A stretch of 5,741 bases of DNA, from NCBI GenBank assembly GCA_041675865.1, contig JBAYTA010000104.1, forward strand, positions 1-5,741. The letters are read 5' to 3'. The notes under the pieces were generated by a model. It was not told the origin of the DNA. It was given only the letters and a program-made list of their open reading frames with translations, and ran no database searches. Position 1 is the stretch's first letter. Each line of letters opens with the position of its first letter. Origin of the DNA: DUVT01 sp041675865 (lineage in GTDB: Bacteria; Bacillota_I; Bacilli_A; ML615J-28; CAG-698). The translations under genes were made by a program, and so were the position numbers. Below, piece after piece: positions 1-4,351 of this stretch.

Positions 1-422
1 AGACACAAAACTTCATTATCAGGATCTACAATATCAAGTTCATATGAATCACCCCAAGTAAACCAATGTTTAGACATACTCATCACGACTCCCTTATAGT
101 CTTCAAGCGAATATTCATGAGCCATAAAATCACCTTTCATCGTCCAAGACAAGCCTTCTAAATAATACCTTGAGCGAAAGAAAGTATACTCTTTTACTAA
201 AGTATAAGTCCTACCGCCAACTTCAATATAGTATTTACGTAAAAAACTCCAGATTTTTTTACTAATAAATCCTACTTGATTACCCTTAATATCATATACA
301 TATAATTTTCTCCCCCATGTGAAAGGCACGCCTTCTGCATAAAATCTATCCCGATTATTTTCATCTCTAATATAAAATCTTCCTCTAAACGAGAAAACCT
401 TTTGCTTTATATATAATTTCAT
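1..422 (-). CDS. LURP-one-related (YxjI-like) family protein, partial, 3' end outside window
   Basis: The reading frame is open from the ATG at 422-420 to the left edge of the window (140 codons, no stop), so the C-terminus is missing. The family usually has about 160 residues, so roughly 20 should be lost. The start MKLYIKQKVFSFRGRFYIRD and the later segments VKEYTFFRSRYYLEGL, KGDFMAHEY and HWFTWGDSYELDI match the LURP-one-related/DUF567 family, which has a tubby-like beta-barrel fold and includes Bacillus YxjI. The biochemical role of the bacterial members is unclear; similarity to phospholipid scramblases has been noted for the fold only. An in-frame ATG lies upstream at 446, but the predicted transcript starts only about 4 nt before it. 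The 422 start has a GGTGGG ribosome site 8 nt upstream and begins at the family's usual N-terminus, so it is preferred. No signal peptide or membrane segment is visible. It is transcribed divergently from the XRE regulator and may be its target (inference). Confidence 0.85.
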   Translation of the reverse strand, partial: MKLYIKQKVFSFRGRFYIRDENNRDRFYAEGVPFTWGRKLYVYDIKGNQVGFISKKIWSFLRKYYIEVGGRTYTLVKEYTFFRSRYYLEGLSWTMKGDFMAHEYSLEDYKGVVMSMSKHWFTWGDSYELDIVDPDNEVLC

Positions 423-430
423 CTTTTCTA

Positions 431-436
431 CCCACC
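431..436 (-). promoter_or_regulatory. Ribosome binding site deciding the LURP-one gene start
   Basis: Read on the minus strand this is GGTGGG, 8 nt before the ATG at 422. The competing ATG at 446 has no purine-rich site and sits almost at the predicted transcription start. Confidence 0.5.
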
Positions 437-456
437 AATCTTTCATCTATAAATAT

Positions 457-485
457 ATTATACTTAACTTTAAAAAAATAGTAAA
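457..485 (-). promoter_or_regulatory. Promoter of the LURP-one gene
   Basis: On the minus strand a perfect -10 box TATAAT (462-457) is preceded after exactly 17 nt by TTTACT (485-480), which matches TTGACA at four of six positions. Transcription would start near 450. The -35 box overlaps an inverted repeat, AATAGT-AA-ACTATT (477-490), a possible operator but also possible by chance in such AT-rich DNA. Confidence 0.6.
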
Positions 486-502
486 CTATTAATTTAAGAC
501 TT

Positions 503-517
503 GCAACTTTTTGTTGC
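503..517. repeat. Inverted repeat GCAAC-N5-GTTGC, candidate operator
   Basis: GCAAC (503-507) and GTTGC (513-517) form a perfect 5+5 inverted repeat around TTTTT. It lies just upstream of and touching the -35 region of the XRE promoter, and 17 nt from the -35 box of the divergent promoter. A third copy is at 556-560. In AT-rich intergenic DNA these GC-bearing repeats stand out. Binding by the adjacent XRE protein is inferred from position only. Confidence 0.45.
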
Positions 518-545
518 TTTAATAATACTTGAAAACTGATATAAT
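518..545 (+). promoter_or_regulatory. Promoter of the XRE regulator and its partner (extended -10)
   Basis: TATAAT at 540-545 is preceded by TG one base upstream (TGATATAAT), an extended -10 box. The best -35 match is weak (TTTAAT, 518-523, 16-nt spacer), as is usual when the -10 is extended. Transcription should start near 552, giving a leader of about 20 nt. Confidence 0.6.
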
Positions 546-553
546 AGTAGTAG

Positions 554-562
554 AAGCAACAA
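554..562. repeat. Third GCAAC copy, in the leader of the XRE gene
   Basis: AAGCAACAA at 554-562 is the exact reverse complement of TTGTTGCTT at 511-519. The two 9-nt arms flank the -10 box and transcription start, a layout that would suit autorepression. The end of this copy overlaps the ribosome binding site AAGGAG (561-566). Confidence 0.4.
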
Positions 563-572
563 GGAGAGAAAA

Positions 573-1112
573 ATGATTAATTTAGTAGAGATTGGAAAAT
601 ATATTGCAGAGTTAAGAACTAGCAATAAACTATCACAACAAGAATTAGCTGATAAACTATATGTAACACATCAAGCTGTTTCAAAATGGGAAAAAGGTAA
701 AGGTATGCCCAGTATTGAAATCATGGTTTCTTTAACTAAATTATTCAATATCACTATTGATCAACTACTTAGAACTACAGTAGTTTCACTAAATGATTTT
801 GAAAAATTACTTACAGCCTATCCAAGAAGTTACATTATAAATCAACTAATTCAAGGAAAATTAGATTTCAAAATAATTGATGTCTTATATCTACTTAATA
901 GCGAAGAAAGAGAAATAATAATAAGCCATATTATTAACCATCATCTAGATGTAAATATAGTTGATTTACTACCCTATTTAAACAAACTAGAAAGAACTAG
1001 AATTATCAAAGCTATTAAGTCCAAAAAACTAGATATAAGTAAAAGAGAAATCTCCTATATGCTTACTATAAATGAAAAAAATATTTTATTTGGAGGAAAA
1101 AATGAATATTAA
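573..1112 (+). CDS. XRE-family transcriptional regulator with helical-repeat C-terminal tail
   Basis: This 179-residue protein begins with a Cro/C1-type helix-turn-helix domain at about residues 6-66. The typical signature is SQQELADKLYVTHQAVSKWE (21-40), with the recognition helix near 32-42, followed by GKGMPSIEIMVSLTKLFNIT and DQLL. Residues from about 76 to the end are helical and repetitive with a period near 28: LYLLNSEEREIII (105), LPYLNKLERTRII (133) and SYMLTINEKNI (161, cut short). The same repeat makes up the next gene. The start has a strong ribosome site (AAGGAG, 6 nt spacing) and a leader of about 20 nt. The stop overlaps the next gene by 11 nt, so the two are probably translationally coupled. 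It is probably a cytoplasmic DNA-binding repressor that controls itself and perhaps the divergent LURP-one gene; the flanking GCAAC sites fit this but do not prove it. The repeat tail may bind a partner or ligand. Its specific targets are not known. Confidence 0.85.
   Translation: MINLVEIGKYIAELRTSNKLSQQELADKLYVTHQAVSKWEKGKGMPSIEIMVSLTKLFNITIDQLLRTTVVSLNDFEKLLTAYPRSYIINQLIQGKLDFKIIDVLYLLNSEEREIIISHIINHHLDVNIVDLLPYLNKLERTRIIKAIKSKKLDISKREISYMLTINEKNILFGGKNEY
1092..1096 (+). promoter_or_regulatory. Ribosome binding site deciding the start of the repeat protein
   Basis: GGAGG lies 5 nt before the ATG at 1102, inside the end of the XRE gene. It rules in 1102 over the in-frame ATG at 1072, which has no such site. 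Confidence 0.75.
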
Positions 1113-1440
1113 TAAATTATTACCATTTCTTGATGATGAAAGTTTAAGCCTGTATTTAGAAAAAGTTAAGGAAGGAAAATTACCTGCAAAAGACTTAGTA
1201 AAAGCCCTACCTTTTCTAAACAAAACCCATATCAAAGAAGTATATACTTTAATCCAAGAACAAAAACTTGATCTTAGTTTAGAGGCACTTCTTCCATTTA
1301 TGGATGATGATGTAATTGAAGACATGTATGAAAAAGTACTTAATAATGAAATAACCAATATCGATGAAGAAGCTATATTACCATTCTTAAGTGAGGAAAA
1401 AATAAAATCATTATTTAAAAAATATCTTGAAAACTTATAA
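1102..1440 (+). CDS. Small helical-repeat protein paired with the XRE regulator
   Basis: This acidic protein of 112 residues has no DNA-binding domain, signal peptide or membrane segment. It consists almost wholly of four copies of a roughly 28-residue helical unit, each opening with a (L/I)LPF(L/M) or ALPFL core: LLPFLDDESL (6), ALPFLNKTHI (35), LLPFMDDDVI (63) and ILPFLSEEKI (92). A typical unit continues with a second helix such as LYLEKVKEGKL. The tail of the preceding XRE protein has the same pattern (LLPYLNKLERTRII), so the two genes share ancestry over this part. The start at 1102 is chosen for its GGAGG site; it overlaps the XRE stop by 11 nt in a different frame. Likely roles are a binding partner or cofactor of the regulator, or the detached C-terminal half of an originally longer regulator. 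I do not recognise a named family, and the function is inferred from context only. Confidence 0.75.
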   Translation: MNINKLLPFLDDESLSLYLEKVKEGKLPAKDLVKALPFLNKTHIKEVYTLIQEQKLDLSLEALLPFMDDDVIEDMYEKVLNNEITNIDEEAILPFLSEEKIKSLFKKYLENL

Positions 1441-1441
1441 A

Positions 1442-1471
1442 AAAAATCAGTTGGAATCCCAACTGATTTTT
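1442..1471. terminator. Bidirectional intrinsic terminator between convergent genes
   Basis: A perfect stem AAAAATCAGTTGG / CCAACTGATTTTT closes a 4-nt AATC loop. The plus-strand transcript gets a run of T's after the stem, starting 2 nt after the stop of the repeat protein. The minus strand reads eight T's (1446-1439) on the other side. It should end both the XRE unit and any nusG read-through. Confidence 0.85.
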
Positions 1472-1479
1472 AAATTAAA

Positions 1480-1501
1480 AACCAAGCAAATATGCTTGGT
1501 T
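1480..1501 (-). terminator. Terminator of the nusG operon
   Basis: A 9-bp perfect hairpin, AACCAAGCA / TGCTTGGTT with a 4-nt loop, lies 10 nt past the nusG stop. On the minus strand it is followed by a T-rich tract (TTTTAATTTA). It is the first of two tandem terminators for the leftward operon. Confidence 0.75.
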
Positions 1502-1511
1502 GATTAAAACC

Positions 1512-2051
1512 TTAAGATAATAATTGGACTTCAGTAAAATTAAGTTCTGCAGGTGTTGCTCTTCCGAATGCATAAATTAAAACTTTAACAACTTCTTTTT
1601 CTTCATCGATCATATCGATGATACCTTCTTGTTGAGCAAATGTTCCAGCAATAATTTTAACTTTATCGCCAACTTTTCCTTTAAATTTATTTTCTCTTGT
1701 AATACCACACATCCTTAGAATAGGAACGATTTCTTCATCAAGCATCGGTACGGGTTTTGCACCTCCACCACTTGAACCTAAGAAACCTGTAACCATAGGT
1801 GTGTTTCTAACCATAAACCACGATTCATCAGTAACAATCATATCGATAAATACATATCCAGGAAACGGTTTAACTAAAACTTCTTTAGCTTCACCATTTT
1901 TCTTTCTTTCTATTACTTTCTCTTCTGGAACTAAAACCCTGAAAATTTTGTCAGCCATATCCATTGATTCAATACGACGCTCAATATTATTTTTTGCCGC
2001 ATTTTCACAACCCGAATAAGTCTGAACAACATACCATGCTCTTGCTTCCAT
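1512..2051 (-). CDS. nusG: Transcription termination/antitermination protein NusG
   Basis: NusG binds the clamp of RNA polymerase, modulates pausing and termination, and links transcription to translation. The 179 residues are the normal length. The NGN domain covers about 4-115, with AWYVVQTYSGCE (5-16), KPFPGYVFIDM (61-71) and VRNTPMVTGFLG (81-92). The KOW domain covers about 124-179, with VGDKVKIIAGTFAQQEGII and FGRATPAELNFTEVQLL. The frame stays open upstream to an ATG at 2084, but the family starts directly before WYVVQTYSG. That makes 2051 the better start; it lies 5 nt after the secE stop. No clear Shine-Dalgarno sequence precedes either start, so translation probably depends on ribosomes finishing secE. 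It is last in the operon and followed by tandem terminators, with no rplK next to it. Confidence 0.96.
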   Translation of the reverse strand: MEARAWYVVQTYSGCENAAKNNIERRIESMDMADKIFRVLVPEEKVIERKKNGEAKEVLVKPFPGYVFIDMIVTDESWFMVRNTPMVTGFLGSSGGGAKPVPMLDEEIVPILRMCGITRENKFKGKVGDKVKIIAGTFAQQEGIIDMIDEEKEVVKVLIYAFGRATPAELNFTEVQLLS

Positions 2052-2056
2052 AATAT

Positions 2057-2506
2057 CTATAGCGGCATTTTGCCAGCTAACCATTCAAAGAATTGTAATA
2101 AAAATCCTAAAAGATAATCTGAAAGTAAGAAAAACCCTGACATAATAACTATGAAAGCAAATACTATTGCAGTATTTTGAATTAGTTCACCTTTCTTAGC
2201 CCAGCTTACTCTTTTTAATTCTGAAACTGAAGGTTTCAAGAATGGCCATACAGCTAGAATTAATGACATAACTCCTAGAATAATTAATATCCAAGCAAAT
2301 ACTTTTGGATATTCACCAATTAAGAATACTTCTGGGTTAATTGATAGTGGTCTACCATCAATACTGTTTTCCCCGATAATAACCATAGTACCTAGTAAAA
2401 TAGCAATTAATGATAAGAATAATAATAGTAATCCTTCATATTTGTATTCTTTTGTGAAAATGGCTAATATCCCATTTTCTTTTTTAGTATCTTTCTCTTT
2501 AGCCAT
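2057..2506 (-). CDS. secE: Preprotein translocase subunit SecE, long three-segment form
   Basis: SecE is the clamp subunit of the SecYEG channel in the cytoplasmic membrane. The conserved core is at the C-terminal end: FLKPSVSELKRVSWAKKGEL (89-108), the amphipathic region and hinge, followed by a membrane segment at about 110-136. The position between rpmG and nusG confirms the call. At 149 residues it is far longer than the single-span Bacillus protein of about 60. Two extra hydrophobic segments (about 24-44 and 68-90) precede the core, a layout like that of the three-span E. coli SecE. The usual W-P step after the conserved E-L-K/R-V is W-A here. The start has AGGAGG 4 nt upstream, overlapping the rpmG stop codon (TAGGAGG), so the two genes are coupled. 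Confidence 0.9.
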   Translation of the reverse strand: MAKEKDTKKENGILAIFTKEYKYEGLLLLFLSLIAILLGTMVIIGENSIDGRPLSINPEVFLIGEYPKVFAWILIILGVMSLILAVWPFLKPSVSELKRVSWAKKGELIQNTAIVFAFIVIMSGFFLLSDYLLGFLLQFFEWLAGKMPL

Positions 2507-2514
2507 AATGCCTC

Positions 2515-2664
2515 CTATTTAGTCTCCTTATGAATCGTATGTTTGTTGCATTTCTTGCAATATTTTTTTATAACCATCCTATTAGGATCGTTTATCTTAT
2601 TACGGTCAGCGGTATAATTGCGAGATAAACATTCTTCACAAATTAATATAACTTTTTCTCTCAT
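2515..2664 (-). CDS. rpmG: 50S ribosomal protein L33, zinc-binding form
   Basis: This 49-residue protein reads MREKVILICEECLSRNY and continues through NRMVIKKYCKKCNKHTIHKE, the L33 pattern. Two CxxC pairs (C9/C12 and C36/C39) mark the zinc-binding C+ paralogue. In bacteria with several L33 copies, the C+ type is often swapped for a cysteine-free copy under zinc limitation; whether a second copy exists here cannot be seen. It is the first gene after an internal promoter and directly precedes secE, the order found in Bacillus. No strong ribosome site is visible in the roughly 20-nt leader. An alternative ATG 11 nt upstream is in another frame. Confidence 0.95.
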   Translation of the reverse strand: MREKVILICEECLSRNYTADRNKINDPNRMVIKKYCKKCNKHTIHKETK

Positions 2665-2690
2665 AACTAACCATCTAAATTCACTATACT

Positions 2691-2719
2691 ATTTTAGCAA
2701 AATTACCCTTTAATGTCAA
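2691..2719 (-). promoter_or_regulatory. Internal promoter for rpmG-secE-nusG
   Basis: On the minus strand a perfect -35 box TTGACA (2719-2714) and the -10 box TAAAAT (2696-2691) are separated by exactly 17 nt. The -35 box lies inside the last codons of the sigma-factor gene, and transcription should start near 2684, some 20 nt before rpmG. This is the best consensus promoter in the window, fitting high expression of rpmG, secE and nusG independent of the upstream genes. Confidence 0.8.
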
Positions 2720-3245
2720 GTGAATTCTTAACTCCTTTAACTTTCTTTTTTATTCTATCTGTTGCATCATAGACCTGTTTTGGTCTGCAACCAAGGATTA
2801 CTGCTATCTCTCTTGCTTTTGCGCCAAGTCTTAAATTCTTTAATACTTCCGCTTCAAATTCAGAGAAGATACACTCCTTCATAACTTCCGTTAAATTATC
2901 TTCAAAACAGATAATTGGTTCACTTAAATATTCACCAGCACCAATTAAATCTACATTATAAAAATTATTACTTTCTTTTCTTAATATTTGTATATATTTT
3001 CTTTGTAAGATTAAATCAAAGTATTTTGTGAAAGTCTTATTTTTATCTTCCCTAAAAGTAATAATAGCTTTATATAAACTAATTAATCCTTCTTGGAAGA
3101 AATCTTCTTTATTCCATTCTTTTATATGAAAAGATCTTATTCTAGATTTTATTAAAGGAACATATTTTTTAAACATAATATCCAATGCTATGTCACAGTT
3201 CTCCTGAATCAAATACAACAACTCATAATCGTTATATTGATACAT
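2703..3245 (-). CDS. sigH: SigH-like sigma-70 family RNA polymerase sigma factor
   Basis: This 180-residue sigma factor has region 2 at about 18-90 and region 4 at about 128-170. DFFQEGLISLYKAI (48-61) matches the DxxQEGxIGLYKxI motif of Bacillus SigH, and FTKYFDLILQRKYIQILRK (72-90) corresponds to regions 2.3-2.4. The region 4 helix-turn-helix is KAREIAVILGCRPKQVYDAT (143-162). The locus, between rlmB and rpmG, is that of sigH in Bacillus. It is shorter than Bacillus SigH (about 218 residues) and quite diverged, so the set of genes it controls cannot be read from here. In relatives, SigH/ComX-type factors serve stationary-phase, competence or recombination genes. The start has AGGAG 7 nt upstream and lies 12 nt after the rlmB stop. 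The gene's 3' end contains the rpmG promoter. Symbol given by homology and position. Confidence 0.82.
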   Translation of the reverse strand: MYQYNDYELLYLIQENCDIALDIMFKKYVPLIKSRIRSFHIKEWNKEDFFQEGLISLYKAIITFREDKNKTFTKYFDLILQRKYIQILRKESNNFYNVDLIGAGEYLSEPIICFEDNLTEVMKECIFSEFEAEVLKNLRLGAKAREIAVILGCRPKQVYDATDRIKKKVKGVKNSLDIKG

Positions 3246-3257
3246 TTATAAACTCCT

Positions 3258-3959
3258 TTATTCTTGTTCTTTTTTTATTTCATATATTAATATACCAGCA
3301 GAAACAGATGCATTTAATGAATTAACTTTACCTCTCATTGGTATTTGAACAAGAAAATCACATTTACTACTTACTAGTCTAGAGATCCCTTTTCCTTCAC
3401 TACCAATTACTAAGACAGTAGGCATATCATATTTTATACTTCTATAATCACTCGAATTTGCTGTTGCTTCTGCACCAACAATCCAGTATCCTGCTGCTTT
3501 TAATTTTTCTATCGTTTGCACAAAATTAACAACTTCAACAGTTTTTACACTAAAGATTGCTCCTGTAGATACTTTCGCAACCGTTGAATTTAATTTAACA
3601 CTTCTGTTTTTAGGAATAATTATTCCATCCACTCCAGCTGCATCTGCAGTTCTTAAAACTGCACCTAGATTATGTGGATCTTCTAATCCTTCTAACATCA
3701 CTATGAGTGAAGATTTTGAAGGATTTATAATTTCCTTTAAATCATAAAGTTTAAATTCCTTAATTTCTGCTATCACACCTTGATGATTAGACATTTTCTT
3801 ATCTAAAAATATTTTATCAACCTTTTGAAAACTAATTCCTTTTTCTTTAGAAAAACTAATCATTTCCTTATTTTCAGTATATATATAAAGGTTCAATAAC
3901 TTAACACTTTCATTAATAGCTGCTTTTACTAAATTAGTTCCACAAATTAATTCACTCAT
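3258..3959 (-). CDS. rlmB: 23S rRNA (guanosine-2'-O-)-methyltransferase RlmB, TrmH/SpoU family
   Basis: RlmB-type enzymes use S-adenosylmethionine to methylate a ribose in 23S rRNA (G2251 in E. coli). The 233-residue protein has an N-terminal substrate-binding domain (about 3-70, starting SELICGTNLVKAAI) and a C-terminal SPOUT knot with all three motifs. These are EGLEDPHNLGAVLRTADAAG (90-109, with the key Asn97 and Arg103), VIGSEGKGIS (184-193), and IPMRGKVNSLNASVSAGILI (206-225, with Asn213 and Asn216). The frame can be extended to a TTG at 3971, but a GAGGG ribosome site lies 5 nt before the ATG at 3959, within that extension, so 3959 is the start. It overlaps the mrnC stop by 8 nt (ATGAGTGA), implying coupled translation. 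Other TrmH-family targets are possible; the locus beside mrnC favours RlmB. Confidence 0.93.
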   Translation of the reverse strand: MSELICGTNLVKAAINESVKLLNLYIYTENKEMISFSKEKGISFQKVDKIFLDKKMSNHQGVIAEIKEFKLYDLKEIINPSKSSLIVMLEGLEDPHNLGAVLRTADAAGVDGIIIPKNRSVKLNSTVAKVSTGAIFSVKTVEVVNFVQTIEKLKAAGYWIVGAEATANSSDYRSIKYDMPTVLVIGSEGKGISRLVSSKCDFLVQIPMRGKVNSLNASVSAGILIYEIKKEQE

Positions 3960-4338
3960 ATTTTCCCTCAATTATCCTTATAGATAAGCCTATAATTTCG
4001 TCTAATCTCTCAAATTTTTCCATTAGATATAAATATCCAATTAATGATTCAAAGCCAGAACTAGCGAAATATTCGTCCTGTTTCACATTTTTACGCATGC
4101 TATGAACCTTGTGATTGCGTCCTCTTTTATAAACATTCATTTCTTCCTCAGTTAATGAATTTATTAAAACATTCATTATCTTATTATGCCCTGATGCACT
4201 GACATAATTAGTAGCTAATTTATGAAGTTTGTTTTGATTAGTAATTTCTTTACTAATTAAATACTTCCTAATTTCAAGTTCATAATAAGCATCACCGATA
4301 TAGGCTAAATTAGCTCCATTTAGGAGTTCTGCCCTCAT
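3952..4338 (-). CDS. mrnC: Mini-ribonuclease III
   Basis: Mini-III is an RNase III catalytic domain without the double-stranded RNA-binding domain; in Bacillus it trims 23S rRNA precursor ends as a dimer. LLNGANLAYIGDAYYELEIR (5-24) holds the catalytic signature with Asp16 and Glu20. Further family marks are NKLHKLATNYVSA, KRGRNHKV (the family's KRGRN motif) and FESLIGYLYLMEK (the second acidic site, FEALLGYL in Bacillus). Length is 128 residues. The frame is open back to a GTG at 4398 and an ATG at 4395 inside cysS, but neither has a ribosome site. The ATG at 4338 has GAGGA 7 nt upstream, starts 13 nt after the cysS stop, and leaves a short N-terminus before the conserved LNG. The gene sits between cysS and rlmB, its usual place in Firmicutes. 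Confidence 0.93.
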   Translation of the reverse strand: MRAELLNGANLAYIGDAYYELEIRKYLISKEITNQNKLHKLATNYVSASGHNKIMNVLINSLTEEEMNVYKRGRNHKVHSMRKNVKQDEYFASSGFESLIGYLYLMEKFERLDEIIGLSIRIIEGKYE

Positions 4339-4345
4339 AGAACAA

Positions 4346-4350
4346 TCCTC
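4346..4350 (-). promoter_or_regulatory. mrnC: Ribosome binding site deciding the mrnC start
   Basis: On the minus strand GAGGA lies 7 nt before the ATG at 4338 and directly follows the cysS stop codon (TGATGAGGA). It supports a 128-residue Mini-III over the 147- or 148-residue versions that would begin inside cysS. Confidence 0.65.
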
Positions 4351-4351
4351 A

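Noticed and set aside
503..524. GCAAC-TTTTT-GTTGC plus T's as an intrinsic terminator
   Set aside because: The stem is only 5 bp, no gene ends just upstream, and the position fits an operator better.
1072..1101. ATG at 1072 as the start of the repeat protein
   Set aside because: No ribosome site; the extra ten residues do not fit the repeat, while the ATG at 1102 has GGAGG 5 nt upstream.
1085..1112. Programmed frameshift joining the XRE gene to the repeat protein at the A-run
   Set aside because: Joining needs a +1 (or -2) shift, whereas A-run slippage sites of the common kind give -1; the fused unit would be about 22 residues rather than 28, and the second gene has its own strong ribosome site.
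1086..1358. Open frame of 90 codons on the minus strand opposite the repeat protein
   Set aside because: It lies wholly antisense to a better-supported gene, is rich in Ser and Arg as antisense frames often are, has no recognisable family and would have to be read through the convergent terminators.
573..1440. Toxin-antitoxin pair
   Set aside because: The second protein shows no toxin fold or catalytic motif, only the helical repeat it shares with the regulator.
1801..2019. Open frame of 72 codons on the plus strand inside nusG
   Set aside because: Antisense shadow of the clearly conserved nusG; no promoter or family match.
3960..3971. TTG at 3971 as the rlmB start
   Set aside because: The GAGGG ribosome site falls within the extension and points to the ATG at 3959, where the conserved N-terminus begins.
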